Assembly: GCF_014779655.1 (NCBI RefSeq)
Contig: NZ_JACXYX010000007.1
Coordinates: forward strand, 124,001 to 188,000
Direction of reading: 5' to 3'
Source: Nocardioides ganghwensis
GTDB lineage: Bacteria; Actinomycetota; Actinomycetes; Propionibacteriales; Nocardioidaceae
Length of the DNA: 64,000 nucleotides
Made by a program: the position numbers and the translations under genes. Under the pieces are notes generated by a model. The model worked only from the letters and a program-made list of their open reading frames with translations, did no database searches and was not told the origin of the DNA. Positions 28,785-38,648 of this stretch are shown here, piece after piece; the stretch's first letter is position 1, and each line of letters starts with the position of its first letter.

Positions 28785-29450
28785 CTAGCCCTGGTCTTCG
28801 AGCACGATGCCGTGCTCGGCGATGGCGGCGTTGAGGGTCTCGAGGGAGAGCGCGCCGAGCCGCAGGACGCGGCCCTCGGGGACGGTGACGTCGACGATGG
28901 TGGAGGCCTCGCCGCCGGGGGACGTGCCGCCGTCGACGATCACCGCGACGGCGTCGCCGAGCATCTCCTCGGCCTGGTCGGCGTCGGTCGCGGCGGGGCG
29001 CCCCGTGAGGTTGGCCGAGCTGACGGCCAGCGGACCGGTGCGCTCGAGCACGGCGAGGGCAACCTCGTCGTCGGGCATCCGCACCGCGACCGTGCCGCGG
29101 GTCTCGCCCAGGTCCCACATGAGGGAGGCCTGCTGGCGGCACACGAGGGTCAGCGGGCCGGGCCAGAACTGCTCGACGAGCGTACGGGCCCACGCCGGGA
29201 CGCCCTCGGCGAGCGCGTCGAGCGTGGTCGCCGCCGACACGAGCACCGGCGGCGGCATCTCGCGGCCGCGGCCCTTGGCGTCGAGCAGCCGGCGCACGGC
29301 ATCGTGGGAGAAGGCGTCGGCCGCGACGCCGTAGACGGTGTCGGTGGGGATGACCACCAGCTCACCGCGTCGTACGGCGCCGGCGGCGGCGGTCACCGCC
29401 GCCTCCCGCTCCTCCTCGGTCGAGGTCGCAAGCCTGTCCACGCCGCTCAT
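28785..29450 (-). CDS. tsaC: L-threonylcarbamoyladenylate synthase (Sua5/YrdC family)
   Basis: 221 residues. It makes threonylcarbamoyl-AMP from threonine, bicarbonate and ATP for t6A37 modification of tRNAs. Characteristic segments are ELVVIPTDTVYGVAADAF, DAKGRGREMPPPVLV, FWPGPLTLVCR, TVAVRMPDD and SSANLTGRPAA. It lacks the long Sua5 C-terminal domain. Its ATG overlaps the prmC stop (ATGA) and its stop lies 6 bases from the wecA start, so it is in one transcript from prfA on. Confidence 0.94.
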   Translation of the reverse strand: MSGVDRLATSTEEEREAAVTAAAGAVRRGELVVIPTDTVYGVAADAFSHDAVRRLLDAKGRGREMPPPVLVSAATTLDALAEGVPAWARTLVEQFWPGPLTLVCRQQASLMWDLGETRGTVAVRMPDDEVALAVLERTGPLAVSSANLTGRPAATDADQAEEMLGDAVAVIVDGGTSPGGEASTIVDVTVPEGRVLRLGALSLETLNAAIAEHGIVLEDQG

Positions 29451-30286
29451 CGTGCCAGCCTGGCGGTCACGTAGCGCGCCCGACCCGCGAGGTCGCGGTG
29501 GTCGGCCACGTCGAGCCACCGGCCGGCGGCGGCGAACACGGCCGGGGCCGACTCGCCCTGCACGTCGGCGTGCTCGGCACCGACCACTCCCCCGGGCCGC
29601 AGCAGCTGCGCCGCGCGGCGCTCGAGGACCCGCATCGCGTCGAGGCCGTCCTGGCCCGAGAAGAGGGCCAGGTGCGGGTCGTGGTCGCGGGCCTCCGCGG
29701 CCACGGACTCCCACGCCTCCAGCGGGATGTAGGGCGGGTTGCACACGACCACGTCGACCGTGCCGAGCAGGTCGTCGAAGGCCGTGGCCATGTCGCCGTG
29801 GCGCAGGTCGACACCGGTGCCGGACAGGTTGCGCTCCGCCCAGGCGTACGCCTGCTCGTCGAGCTCGACGGCGTGGACCTCTGCGTCGGGGACCTCGTCC
29901 TTGACGGCCGCAGCGACCGCGCCCGAGCCGGTGCAGAGGTCGACCACGACCGGTGCGGCGACGGCCTGCGCCTGCTCGATCGCCCAGCCGGCGAGCAGCT
30001 CGGTCTCGGGCCGGGGCACGAAGACACCGGGCCCCACGGCCAGCTCGACGTGGCGGAAGGCGGCGGTGCCGGTCAGGTGCTGGAGGGGCTCGCGGGCCGC
30101 TCGCCGGACCACCAGCGCGTCGTACGCCTCCTGCTCCCGCGCCGCCAGCGCGTCCACCAGCGGCAGCCGCCCCAGGGGGATGCCGAGGACGTGCGCGAGG
30201 AGCAGGTCGGCATCGCGCTCCGGCGAGGCCACGCTGGCCTCGCGGAGCCGCTGGGCCGCCGCGCGCCGGGCCGCGGTGGCGCGCAC
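29447..30286 (-). CDS. prmC: peptide chain release factor N5-glutamine methyltransferase
   Basis: 279 residues. Methylates the Gln of the GGQ motif in release factors using S-adenosylmethionine. The N-terminal helical domain precedes VFVPRPETELLAGWA, the SAM loop VVDLCTGSGAVAAA and the substrate-binding VVVCNPPYIPL (NPPY). GTG at 30286 follows the prfA stop with one base between, giving the expected prfA-prmC coupling. Confidence 0.94.
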   Translation of the reverse strand: MRATAARRAAAQRLREASVASPERDADLLLAHVLGIPLGRLPLVDALAAREQEAYDALVVRRAAREPLQHLTGTAAFRHVELAVGPGVFVPRPETELLAGWAIEQAQAVAAPVVVDLCTGSGAVAAAVKDEVPDAEVHAVELDEQAYAWAERNLSGTGVDLRHGDMATAFDDLLGTVDVVVCNPPYIPLEAWESVAAEARDHDPHLALFSGQDGLDAMRVLERRAAQLLRPGGVVGAEHADVQGESAPAVFAAAGRWLDVADHRDLAGRARYVTARLAR

Positions 30287-30287
30287 C

Positions 30288-31361
30288 TCAGGACTCCAGC
30301 GCCGCGAGCCGGGCCGCCATGTCGGTCTCCACGCAAGAGTCGAGCACCGGCTGGAGGTCGCCGTCGAGGACCTGGTCGAGGTTGTAGGACTTGTAGCCCG
30401 TGCGGTGGTCGGAGATCCGGTTCTCGGGGAAGTTGTAGGTGCGGATCCGCTCCGAGCGGTCGACGGTGCGCACCTGCGAGCGCCGGGCGTCGCTGGCCTC
30501 CGCGTCCGCGGCGTCCTGGGCGGCCTGGAGCAGCCGCGAGCGCAGGATCCGCATCGCGGACTCCTTGTTCTGCAGCTGGCTCTTCTCGTTCTGGCAGCTC
30601 GCCACGATGCCGGTGGGCAGGTGGGTGATGCGGACGGCCGAGTCGGTGGTGTTGACGCTCTGCCCACCGGGCCCGCTGGAGCGGTAGACGTCGATGCGCA
30701 GGTCGTTGTCGTCGATGGTCACGTCGACCGGCTCCGCCTCGGGCGACACGAGCACCCCGGCGGCCGAGGTGTGGACGCGGCCCTGCGACTCGGTGACCGG
30801 GACGCGCTGGACGCGGTGCACGCCGCCCTCGAACTTGAGCAGGGCGTACGGCGCCTGCCCGGGCTCGACCGTGCCGCGCGCCTTGACCGCGGCCGTGACC
30901 GACTTGTAGCCGCCGAGGTCGGACTCGGTGGCGTCGAGCACCTCCACGCTCCAGCCGCGGGTCTCGGCGTAGCGGGAGTACATCCGGAGCAGGTCGCCGG
31001 CGAACAGGGCCGACTCCTCGCCGCCCTCCCCGGACTTGATCTCCAGCAGGGCGTCCTTGCCGTCGGCGGCGTCGCGGGGCACCAGGAGCCGGCGCAGCCG
31101 CTCCCCCACCGCCTCGCGCCGGGCCGCGAGCTCCTCGGCCTCCCGGGCGAACGCGGGGTCCTCGGGGGCGAGCTCGCGCGCCGCCTCGGCGTCGTCACCG
31201 AGCTGGCGCCACTCCTGCCAGGTCGACACGACGGCGCTCAGCTCGGCGTACCGCTGGTTGAGCTGCTTGGCCAGGCGCTGGTCAGCGTGGGTCTCGGGCA
31301 GTGCCAGGCGCTGCTCGAGCTCGGCGTGCTCCTCGCGCATGCCCTCGACGGCCTCGAACAT
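30288..31361 (-). CDS. prfA: peptide chain release factor 1
   Basis: 357 residues. Recognises UAA and UAG stop codons. The stop-reading tripeptide is PVT in [17 protein letters not shown] (PAT in E. coli), and the peptidyl-hydrolysis motif GGQ is in [37 protein letters not shown] and [15 protein letters not shown] are also typical. It heads the transcript prfA-prmC-tsaC-wecA. Confidence 0.97.
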   Translation of the reverse strand: MFEAVEGMREEHAELEQRLALPETHADQRLAKQLNQRYAELSAVVSTWQEWRQLGDDAEAARELAPEDPAFAREAEELAARREAVGERLRRLLVPRDAADGKDALLEIKSGEGGEESALFAGDLLRMYSRYAETRGWSVEVLDATESDLGGYKSVTAAVKARGTVEPGQAPYALLKFEGGVHRVQRVPVTESQGRVHTSAAGVLVSPEAEPVDVTIDDNDLRIDVYRSSGPGGQSVNTTDSAVRITHLPTGIVASCQNEKSQLQNKESAMRILRSRLLQAAQDAADAEASDARRSQVRTVDRSERIRTYNFPENRISDHRTGYKSYNLDQVLDGDLQPVLDSCVETDMAARLAALES

Positions 31362-31439
31362 CGTGCTCCTGCTCCCTCATCGACCGGCTCGTGTGCCGGC
31401 TTCCCGTACGGACCCGGACGTCAGCCCGGACAGACGACA

Positions 31440-31478
31440 AGGCGCCGGCCACCCGCGGTGAGCGGGCGACCGGCGCCT
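31440..31478 (-). terminator. terminator hairpin after rpmE
   Basis: On the minus strand AGGCGCCGG-T-CGCCCGC and GCGGG-TGG-CCGGCGCCT form a long GC-rich stem with a small internal mismatch and a TCACC loop, followed by TTGTCGTC. It lies 9 bases past the rpmE stop. Confidence 0.7.
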
Positions 31479-31486
31479 GACGTGGA

Positions 31487-31711
31487 CTACTTGCTCTCGG
31501 CAGCAGCCTTCTTGCCGTAGCGGGACTCGAAGCGGGCGACGCGGCCGCCGGTGTCGAGGATCTTCTGCTTGCCGGTGTAGAACGGGTGGCACTGCGAGCA
31601 GACATCGGCGTGGATCGAGCCGGAGGTCGCGGTGCTGCGGGTGGTGAACGACGCGCCGCAGGTGCAGGTCACCTGGGTCTCGACGTACTCGGGGTGGGTG
31701 TCCTTCTTCAT
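31487..31711 (-). CDS. rpmE: 50S ribosomal protein bL31, zinc type
   Basis: 74 residues. The four-cysteine (C+) form: CTC near residues 16-18 and CSQC near 37-40 can bind zinc. It begins [19 protein letters not shown] and has [25 protein letters not shown]. The ATG at 31711 gives the normal start. Located between rho and prfA as in M. tuberculosis (Rv1298). Confidence 0.97.
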   Translation of the reverse strand: MKKDTHPEYVETQVTCTCGASFTTRSTATSGSIHADVCSQCHPFYTGKQKILDTGGRVARFESRYGKKAAAESK

Positions 31712-31816
31712 GGTGTCCTCTCGAATTGCTCCGGGTCGCCCGCGTGGATCGCGTAGTGACGTGAACCGGAACCGACGCACAAGTGTGCCACCGGTGTGAA
31801 CAACGGCGCCAATCCG

Positions 31817-31845
31817 GGGATTCCCGCCGCGGACGGCGGGAACCC
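31817..31845 (-). terminator. terminator hairpin after rho
   Basis: GGGATTCCCGCCG (31817-31829) pairs with CGGCGGGAACCC (31834-31845) with one bulged base and a 4-base loop. It starts about 20 bases beyond the rho stop on the minus strand. Confidence 0.6.
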
Positions 31846-31865
31846 GACGGTGGCCGGGCCGGCGG

Positions 31866-33725
31866 TCAGCGACCGCCGACGACCTTCGCCACGGCCTGCT
31901 GGGAGTCCGCGGCGGCGAGCTGCTTGCGGATGTCGCCGACGACGGCTCCCTCGGCGGGGGCCAGCAGCCTCTCCTCGTGGCGGGTGCCCGAGGCGGCGAC
32001 GTCGACGGCCGGGACGATGCCCTTGGCCGCGCGCTCCGCGCTGAGCGCCAGCTCCCAGTTCTCGGTGCCGGCGATCTCCTCGAGGAAGAACTCGTCGGTC
32101 GCCGAGCCGGTGCCCACCGCGACCGTGGCCAGGACCGTCAGCGACCCCGCGTCCTCGATCTTGCGGGCGGCACCGAAGAACTCCTTGGTCGGGTGGACCG
32201 CGGACGCGTCCACGATGCCAGCCAGCACGCGACCGTTGGCCGGTGCGGCGAGGTTGTAGGCGCGACCGAGGCGGGTCAGCGAGTCGAGCAGCACGACGAC
32301 GTCGTGGCCGAGCTCGACCAGGCGCTTGGCGCGCTCGATCGCGAGCTCCGCGACGAGGGTGTGGTCGGCGGGCTGCCGGTCGAAGGTCGAGGCGACGACC
32401 TCGCCCTTGACGGCGCGCTGGAAGTCGGTGACCTCCTCCGGACGCGCGTCGACCAGCACCACCATCACGTGGCACTCCGGGTTGTTGGTCGTCACCGCCT
32501 GGGCGATCGACTGCAGCAGCGACGTCGCGCCCGTACGCGGCGGCGTGAGGATCAGGCCGCGCTGACCCTTGCCGACGGGCGAGGCGATGTCGACGACCTT
32601 GCCGGTCAGGTTCGCGTCGTCGGTGGCCAGGCGCAGCCGCTGGTGCGGGTGGACCGGCACCGCGTCGGAGAACTCGGGGCGCTCCTTGGCGCTGTCGGCC
32701 TCGGTGCCGTTCACGCTGTCGATGCGGACCATCGGGTTGAACTTCTCGCGACGCTCGCCCTCGCGCGGCTGTCGGACCTGGCCGACCACCGCGTCGCCCC
32801 GGCGCAGGTGGTACTTCCGCACCATCGACAGCGACAGGTAGACGTCCTCCGGGCCGGGCAGGTAGCCCGACGTCCGCACGAACGCGCAGTTGTCCAGCAC
32901 GTCGAGGATGCCGGCGGCCGGCACCAGCACGTCGTCCTCGAGGATCGTGGTGTCGGGCTCGTTGCGACCCCCCTGCCGCACGGTGGTCCGGTCGCGCCCG
33001 CGGCGGCGACGGTTGCGACGGCTGCCGCCCTCGCCGTCCTCGTCGTCGTCGAGCTGGTTCTGCTGCTGGTTCTGCTGCTGGTTCTGCTGCTGGTTCTGCT
33101 GGGCCTGCTGCTGGTTCTGCTGGTTCTGGCGCCCCTGCTGCTTGTCCTGCTGCTTGTCCTGCTGCTGGGACTGCTGCTTGTCCTGCTTGCCGTCCTTCGC
33201 GGACTGCTGGCCCTTCTGACCCTTCTGGTTCTTCTGGCCCTTCTGGTCCTGCTTCTGGTCCTGCTTCTGGTCCTGCTTCTGCCGGTCACCGGACTGGTCA
33301 GCCTGCTGCTGGTCCTGCTGCTGGCGGTCGCCGGACTGCTGGTCCTGCTGCTCGGCCTGCTGCTGCTCGGCCTGCTTCTGCTCGGCCTGCTCGGCCTGCT
33401 CGGCCTGGCGCTGCTTGCGCGTACGGGTCCGCACGGTCGTCTGGGGCGCGGGCTCCTGCGCGGGAGCCTGGCCGCCTGGCGGGGCCTCGGCCGTCTCGCG
33501 CTCGGGGGCCGCAGCGGGCGTCGTCTCGGCGGGCGTCGCCTCGGCGGGCCGTGAACCCGACTGGGTCGCCTTGATGGCGTCGACCAGCTGGGCCTTCTTC
33601 ATCGAGCCTGCACCGGAGATGCCGAGGCCGACGGCCATCGACTTCAGGTCCGCCAGCAGCATCGAGCTGAGGCCGGCCGACCGGGCGGGGGCCTTCTTGG
33701 CAGGCTTCGAGGGGGTCTCGGTCAC
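31866..33725 (-). CDS. rho: Rho termination factor homologue with altered catalytic residues
   Basis: 619 residues at the normal rho locus. Rho_N helices are at about 20-56, an Ala/Pro/Glu segment follows, then a Gln/Asn/Lys/Asp-rich tract (about 104-224), a basic patch, the RNA-binding OB fold ([20 protein letters not shown]) and the RecA-like ATPase. Compared without gaps to E. coli Rho, P-loop Lys184 is Ala400 (PPRTGATS), catalytic Glu211 is Ala427 ([11 protein letters not shown]) and Arg353 is Gly569; Asp265 ([13 protein letters not shown]) and Arg366 (SGTR, residue 582) are kept. The C-terminus is 16 residues shorter than E. coli. The frame is intact and normally coded, so it is probably made, but canonical ATP-driven helicase activity is doubtful. 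Start GTG 33725. Confidence 0.9.
   Translation of the reverse strand: MTETPSKPAKKAPARSAGLSSMLLADLKSMAVGLGISGAGSMKKAQLVDAIKATQSGSRPAEATPAETTPAAAPERETAEAPPGGQAPAQEPAPQTTVRTRTRKQRQAEQAEQAEQKQAEQQQAEQQDQQSGDRQQQDQQQADQSGDRQKQDQKQDQKQDQKGQKNQKGQKGQQSAKDGKQDKQQSQQQDKQQDKQQGRQNQQNQQQAQQNQQQNQQQNQQQNQLDDDEDGEGGSRRNRRRRGRDRTTVRQGGRNEPDTTILEDDVLVPAAGILDVLDNCAFVRTSGYLPGPEDVYLSLSMVRKYHLRRGDAVVGQVRQPREGERREKFNPMVRIDSVNGTEADSAKERPEFSDAVPVHPHQRLRLATDDANLTGKVVDIASPVGKGQRGLILTPPRTGATSLLQSIAQAVTTNNPECHVMVVLVDARPEEVTDFQRAVKGEVVASTFDRQPADHTLVAELAIERAKRLVELGHDVVVLLDSLTRLGRAYNLAAPANGRVLAGIVDASAVHPTKEFFGAARKIEDAGSLTVLATVAVGTGSATDEFFLEEIAGTENWELALSAERAAKGIVPAVDVAASGTRHEERLLAPAEGAVVGDIRKQLAAADSQQAVAKVVGGR
33055..33102. 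repeat. 12-bp tandem repeat inside rho
   Basis: Four units of TGGTTCTGCTGC (the last differing at one base) encode the QQQN part of the Gln/Asn tract. A second array of CTGGTCCTGCTT at about 33243-33280 encodes DQKQ three times. Both are in-frame multiples of 12, so length change by slippage keeps the frame. Confidence 0.8.
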
Positions 33726-33858
33726 GTGGATCCTTCGCACGTCGCGTCGCCTGCGAGGCGGAGAACGGCCCGCGAGGCGGATGGTGGTCGCCCGAGCACG
33801 CAGTCCTCGCGGATGCCGGAGGACCGGGACGGGCAGGTACGCCGAACGGCGCGCGGTC

Positions 33859-33864
33859 AGGTTA
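33859..33864 (-). promoter_or_regulatory. possible -10 box TAACCT of rho
   Basis: TAACCT on the minus strand in the 222-base gap between thrB and rho would give a leader of roughly 125 bases. No clear -35 was seen, so this is tentative. Confidence 0.3.
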
Positions 33865-33947
33865 GCAGGCACGTCGCCCTGCGGCAGCCAGCAGTGCCCA
33901 GCAGCCGACGCCCACATCGTCGCGCCGGCTCGCGCGGCCCGACCGGG

Positions 33948-34844
33948 TCAGGTGAGGCGCGCGCCCTCGACGTCCACGGACAGCTCGTAAGGGGTCCACC
34001 CCTGCGGGCAGCGGGCGAGCAGGTCCGCGGTGTCAGCCGACCCGAACGCCAGCACGGTGGGGCCGGCGCCGGACACGACGGCCGGCACGCCGTCGGCGCG
34101 CAGCGCGCGTACGAGCTCCAGGGTCCGCGGCATCGCGGGCTCGCGCTGGTCCTGGTGGAGCCAGTCGCGGGTCGCGGCGAGCAGGTGCTCCGGCTGCCCC
34201 GTGATCGCGGCGACCAGCAGCGCGGCGCGACCGGCGTTGGCGGCCGCATCGGCGTGCGGGACGACGCCGGGCAGCAGGCCGCGGGCCACGGCGGTCTCGA
34301 CGCCGTCGGGCGGGACGAACACGACCGCGGTGATCCGGGGGTCGACGCCCGCGCGCACGGCGTACCAGCGGTCCGCCTCGCGACCGGAGATCACGAATCC
34401 GCCGTAGAACGCGGGAGCGACGTTGTCGGGGTGCCCCTCCAGGTCGGCCGCGAGGTCGAACAGCGCCTCGTCGGACGCGAGCAGCTGGCCGCCGGCGACG
34501 AGCCCTCGGGCGAGCACGACACCCGCGACGATCGCCGCCGAGGACGACCCGAGGCCGCGCGCGTGCGGGATGACGTTGCGGCACGACAGCCGCAGGCCCG
34601 GCGGCTGCTCCCCCATGAGGTCGAAGGCCGCGCGCATGGCGCGGACGACGAGGTGGGACTCGTCGCGGGGCACGCCGTCGGCGCCGGCCCCCGCCACGTC
34701 GACCACCAGCCCGTCGGGCAGCACCTCGGCCTCGAGCTCGTCGCGCAGCGACAGCGCCAGGCCGAGGGAGTCGAACCCCGGGCCGAGGTTGGCGGACGTG
34801 GCCGGGACGCTGACCCGGACGGGGCCGTCGACGAAGGTCGCCAT
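33948..34844 (-). CDS. thrB: homoserine kinase
   Basis: 298 residues of the GHMP kinase family; phosphorylates homoserine in threonine synthesis. Motif 1 is VSVPATSANLGPGFDSLGLAL, motif 2 the ATP loop VIPHARGLGSSSAAIVAG, motif 3 VVSGAGPTVLAFG. ATG 34844 is 2 bases after the thrC stop. It ends the lysA-hom-thrC-thrB run. Confidence 0.96.
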   Translation of the reverse strand: MATFVDGPVRVSVPATSANLGPGFDSLGLALSLRDELEAEVLPDGLVVDVAGAGADGVPRDESHLVVRAMRAAFDLMGEQPPGLRLSCRNVIPHARGLGSSSAAIVAGVVLARGLVAGGQLLASDEALFDLAADLEGHPDNVAPAFYGGFVISGREADRWYAVRAGVDPRITAVVFVPPDGVETAVARGLLPGVVPHADAAANAGRAALLVAAITGQPEHLLAATRDWLHQDQREPAMPRTLELVRALRADGVPAVVSGAGPTVLAFGSADTADLLARCPQGWTPYELSVDVEGARLT

Positions 34845-34846
34845 GC

Positions 34847-35923
34847 TCAGGCGAGACCGGCGGCCGCTGCCGCGGCCGCCACGTCGGCGTCCACGACCGT
34901 GTCGACGACGTCGCCGTACGACTCCAGCGCGGTGGCGGTGTCCTTGAGCCCGTGACCGGTCACCGTGATCGCGACCGTCGCACCGGCGTAGCTCTCCCCC
35001 GCCGCGAGCTCCGACAGGAGGCCGGCGATCCCGGCGGCGGAGGCAGGCTCGACGAAGACGCCGTCGTTCCGGGCCAGCTCGGCCTGGGCGGCGAGGATCT
35101 GCGCGTCGCTCACCGCAGCGAACCGGCCGCCGGACTCGTGGGCGGCGGCCTCGGCGAGCTTCCACGAGGCGGGGTTGCCGATGCGGATGGCGGTCGCCTT
35201 GGTCTCGGGGTCCGGGAACGGCTCGCCGGTGACCAGTGGCGAGGCGCCCTCGGCCTGGAAGCCGCGCATGACGGGACGCTTGCTCGCCCGGCCGAGGTCG
35301 GCGTACTGCTCGTAGCCCATCCAGTAGGCCGAGATGTTGCCGGCGTTGCCCACCGGGAGCAGGTGGTAGTCGGGCGCGTCGCCGAGGAAGTCGCAGATCT
35401 CGAAGGCAGCGGTCTTCTGGCCCTGGAGGCGGACCGGGTTGACCGAGTTGACCAGCGCCACGGGGTAGTCCCAGGCCAGGCCCTTGGCCATCTGCAGGCA
35501 GTGGTCGAAGTTGCCGCGCACCATGATGATCTGGGCGCCGTGCACCACGGCCTGCGCCATCTTGCCGGCGGCGATCTTGCCCTCCGGCACGAGCACCAGC
35601 GGCTTGAGGCCAGCCTTCGCGGCGTACGCCGCCATCGACGCCGACGTGTTGCCGGTCGAGGCGCAGACGACGGCCTGCGCGCCCTCGTGCCTGGCGACCG
35701 AGATCGCGGTGGTCATGCCGCGGTCCTTGAAGGACCCGGTGGGGTTGTCGCCCTCGACCTTGAGCCACACCTGCCCGCCGGTGAGGGACGAGAGCCACTC
35801 CGAGTGGACGAGCGGCGTGCCGCCCTCGCGGAGCGTGACGGCCTCGAGGCCCTCGGGCAGGAGGTCGATGAGGTCGCGGTACTCCTCGATGAGGCCGCGC
35901 CACTGGTGGGTGGGGCTGCTCAT
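34847..35923 (-). CDS. thrC: threonine synthase
   Basis: 358 residues, PLP-dependent; turns O-phosphohomoserine into threonine. The PLP lysine is in [15 protein letters not shown], followed by [19 protein letters not shown] and the phosphate-binding loop [17 protein letters not shown]. The short actinobacterial/archaeal form. Its ATG overlaps the hom stop by 4 bases. Confidence 0.96.
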   Translation of the reverse strand: MSSPTHQWRGLIEEYRDLIDLLPEGLEAVTLREGGTPLVHSEWLSSLTGGQVWLKVEGDNPTGSFKDRGMTTAISVARHEGAQAVVCASTGNTSASMAAYAAKAGLKPLVLVPEGKIAAGKMAQAVVHGAQIIMVRGNFDHCLQMAKGLAWDYPVALVNSVNPVRLQGQKTAAFEICDFLGDAPDYHLLPVGNAGNISAYWMGYEQYADLGRASKRPVMRGFQAEGASPLVTGEPFPDPETKATAIRIGNPASWKLAEAAAHESGGRFAAVSDAQILAAQAELARNDGVFVEPASAAGIAGLLSELAAGESYAGATVAITVTGHGLKDTATALESYGDVVDTVVDADVAAAAAAAGLA

Positions 35924-37224
35924 TCGTCGCCACCCTCCACCCGCATCACCGAGGTGACCTCGCGGACGATGTCCATGCTGCGCAGCTGGTCGACCGTGGC
36001 GCTGAGCGCGGCGTCGGGGGCGGCGTGGGAGACGACGACGAGCTGGGCGTCGGCGCCGCGTCCCTCCTGGCGGACCGTCTGGATGGAGACGTCGTGGTCG
36101 GCGAACGCGTTGGCGACCGCCGCGAGCACGCCCGCCCGGTCGTCGACGTCGATCGCGACGTGGTAGCGGGTGCGGGTCTCCCCCATCGGCAGCACCGCGC
36201 GGTCGGCGTAGGCCGACTCACCCGCGCCGCGGGTGTCCGCCAGCCGGTTGCGGGCGACGGTCACGAGGTCGCCGAGCACGGCGCTCGCGGTCGGCGAGCC
36301 GCCGGCGCCCGGGCCGTAGAACATCAGCTGCCCGGCGGCCTCGGACTCGACGAACACGGCGTTGTAGGCCTCGCGCACGCTGGCGAGCGGGTGCGACCGC
36401 GGGATCATCGCGGGGTGCACCCGGGCGGCCACCTGGTCGCCCCGCAGCTCGCAGATCGCGAGCAGCTTGACGACCGAGCCCATGTCGCGGGCGCTCGCGA
36501 CGTCGGCGGCCGTGACCTCGGAGATCCCCTCGCGGTAGACGTCGGAGGCGGTGACCCGCGAGTGGAAGGCCAGGCTGGCCAGGATCGCGGCCTTCGCCGC
36601 GGCGTCGAAGCCCTCGACGTCGGCGGTCGGGTCGGCCTCGGCGTAGCCGAGCTCCTGGGCCTCCTCGAGGGCCTCGGAGAAGCCCGCGCCCGAGGTGTCC
36701 ATCTTGTCGAGGATGAAGTTGGTGGTGCCGTTGACGATGCCGAGCACCCGGGTGACCTTGTCGCCGGCGAGCGACTCGCGCAGCGGACGCAGGATCGGGA
36801 TCGCACCGGCCACGGCCGCCTCGTAGTAGAGGTCGCGCTCAGCCTTGGCGGCCGCCTCGAAGAGCGTCGGTCCGTCCTCGGCGAGCAGGGCCTTGTTGGC
36901 CGTGACGACGCTCGCGCCGTTCTCCAGCGCGGAAAGGATCAGCGAGCGGGCCGGCTCGATGCCCCCGATCACCTCGACGACGAGGTCGACGTCGTCGCGG
37001 GCGACGAGCCCGTGGGCGTCGGTGGTGAGCAGTCCCTCGGGGACCTCGACGTCACGCGGGGCGTCGAGCCGGCGTACGGCGACCCCCACCAGCTCGACCG
37101 GCGCCCCGACACGGGCGGCGAGGTCGTCGCGCTGCTCGCCCAGCAGGCGCACGACCTGGGACCCGACGGCCCCGCAGCCGAGCACGGCCACGCCCAGTGG
37201 GCGCTGCTTGTCACCCGTAGTCAT
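35920..37224 (-). CDS. hom: homoserine dehydrogenase
   Basis: 434 residues. Reduces aspartate semialdehyde to homoserine. NAD(P) loop [18 protein letters not shown], catalytic region [12 protein letters not shown] and [25 protein letters not shown] (catalytic Asp/Lys), and a C-terminal ACT domain ([21 protein letters not shown]) that should give threonine feedback control. Not fused to aspartokinase. The ATG shares one base with the lysA stop (TGATG). Confidence 0.96.
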   Translation of the reverse strand: MTTGDKQRPLGVAVLGCGAVGSQVVRLLGEQRDDLAARVGAPVELVGVAVRRLDAPRDVEVPEGLLTTDAHGLVARDDVDLVVEVIGGIEPARSLILSALENGASVVTANKALLAEDGPTLFEAAAKAERDLYYEAAVAGAIPILRPLRESLAGDKVTRVLGIVNGTTNFILDKMDTSGAGFSEALEEAQELGYAEADPTADVEGFDAAAKAAILASLAFHSRVTASDVYREGISEVTAADVASARDMGSVVKLLAICELRGDQVAARVHPAMIPRSHPLASVREAYNAVFVESEAAGQLMFYGPGAGGSPTASAVLGDLVTVARNRLADTRGAGESAYADRAVLPMGETRTRYHVAIDVDDRAGVLAAVANAFADHDVSIQTVRQEGRGADAQLVVVSHAAPDAALSATVDQLRSMDIVREVTSVMRVEGGDE

Positions 37225-38642
37225 CAGAGAACACCCACATCGGTCGCGAACAGGTCGGCCTCAGTCTCTCGTCGCAGCACGGTGAAAGTCTTACCGTCCC
37301 GAACTCCGATCACCGGAGGACGCAGCGCGTGGTTGTAGTTGGAGGCCATGGATCTGCAGTAGGCGCCGGTGCCGGGCACGGCGACCAGGTCGCCGGGGCG
37401 TACGTCGCCGGGCAGGAACTCGTCCTTGACGACGATGTCCCCGGCCTCGCAGTGCTTGCCGACGACGCGGGCCAGCGCGGGCGCGGAGCCTGAGCGGCGG
37501 GAGGCGATCGTCGCGGAGTAGTCGGCGTCGTAGAGGGCGGTGCGGATGTTGTCGCTCATGCCGCCGTCGACCGAGACGTAGGTGCGGCGGGCGCCGCCGT
37601 CGAGCGCGACCTCCTTGACCGTGCCGACCTCGTAGACGGTGCACATCGACGGGCCGACGATCGCGCGGCCCGGCTCGATCGAGAGCCGCGGCTCGGCGAC
37701 CCCGAGGGCACGGCACTCGTGCTCGACGATCTTGGTGATCTCGGTCGCGAGCTGCGCGGGGTCGGACGGGTCGTCCTGGGTGGTGTAGGCGATGCCGAAC
37801 CCGCCGCCGAGGTCCATCTCGGGCATCTCGACGCCGACCTCCTCGCTCACGGTGGCGTGCAGCGCGAGCACCCGGCGGGCAGCGACCTCGAAGCCGGAGG
37901 TGTCGAAGATCTGGCTGCCGATGTGGGAGTGCAGACCGAGCAGGCGCAGCCCCGGCGCCTCGTGCACGCGGCGTACGGCGTCGAGCGCGTCGCCGCTGGC
38001 GATGGAGAAGCCGAACTTCTGGTCCTCGTGGGCGGTGGCGATGTACTCGTGGGTGTGCGCCTCGACGCCGGCGGTCACACGCACCATGACTCCGACCGTG
38101 CGACCCCGCTCGCTCGTGACCGACGCCAGCCGCTCGATCTCGTGGAAGGAGTCGACGATGACCCGGCCCACGCCCAGCTCGACGGCCCGCTCGAGCTCGG
38201 CGAGCGTCTTGTTGTTGCCGTGGAAGCCCACCCGCTCCATCGGGAAGCCGGCGCGCTCGGCGACGGCCAGCTCGCCGCCGGAGCACACGTCGAGCGAGAG
38301 GCCCTCCTCCGCCAGCCACCTCACGACGGTGGTGCAGAGGAACGCCTTGCCGGCGTAGTAGACGTCGTAGGCGGCGAAGGCGTCGCGGAAGGCGCGGGCG
38401 CGGCTGCGGAAGTCGGCCTCGTCGAGGACGTACGCCGGGGAGCCGTGCTCGCTCACCAGCTCGGGCAGCGGCACTCCCCCGACGCTCAGCACGCCGTCGG
38501 CCTTGGTGGCGGTCTGCGACCAGAGCGACGGCACCAGCGCGTCGGGGTCGCTCGGCTCACGCAGCCAGTGGGGACCACCGGGCCGGTTCGCCCGGAGCGC
38601 GCCGTCGGCGTGCGCCCAGCCGGAGGGGTGGGCGGTCGGCAC
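37224..38642 (-). CDS. lysA: diaminopimelate decarboxylase
   Basis: 472 residues, PLP-dependent; last step of lysine synthesis from meso-diaminopimelate. PLP lysine in VYYAGKAFLCTTV, then DVCSGGELAVA, LGLHSHIGSQIFD, GGGFGIAY, EPGRAIVGPS and the substrate Cys/Glu-type motif near AVPGTGAYCRSMASNYN. GTG start 38642 lies 6 bases from the argS stop. Part of the block argS-lysA-hom-thrC-thrB, so lysine and threonine branches of the aspartate family are made together. Confidence 0.96.
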   Translation of the reverse strand: MPTAHPSGWAHADGALRANRPGGPHWLREPSDPDALVPSLWSQTATKADGVLSVGGVPLPELVSEHGSPAYVLDEADFRSRARAFRDAFAAYDVYYAGKAFLCTTVVRWLAEEGLSLDVCSGGELAVAERAGFPMERVGFHGNNKTLAELERAVELGVGRVIVDSFHEIERLASVTSERGRTVGVMVRVTAGVEAHTHEYIATAHEDQKFGFSIASGDALDAVRRVHEAPGLRLLGLHSHIGSQIFDTSGFEVAARRVLALHATVSEEVGVEMPEMDLGGGFGIAYTTQDDPSDPAQLATEITKIVEHECRALGVAEPRLSIEPGRAIVGPSMCTVYEVGTVKEVALDGGARRTYVSVDGGMSDNIRTALYDADYSATIASRRSGSAPALARVVGKHCEAGDIVVKDEFLPGDVRPGDLVAVPGTGAYCRSMASNYNHALRPPVIGVRDGKTFTVLRRETEADLFATDVGVL

Positions 38643-38648
38643 GACCGA

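Noticed and set aside
33043..33430. Short tandem repeats that could suggest a CRISPR array
   Set aside because: Units are 12 bases, contiguous without spacers, and encode the Gln/Asn tract of Rho in frame.
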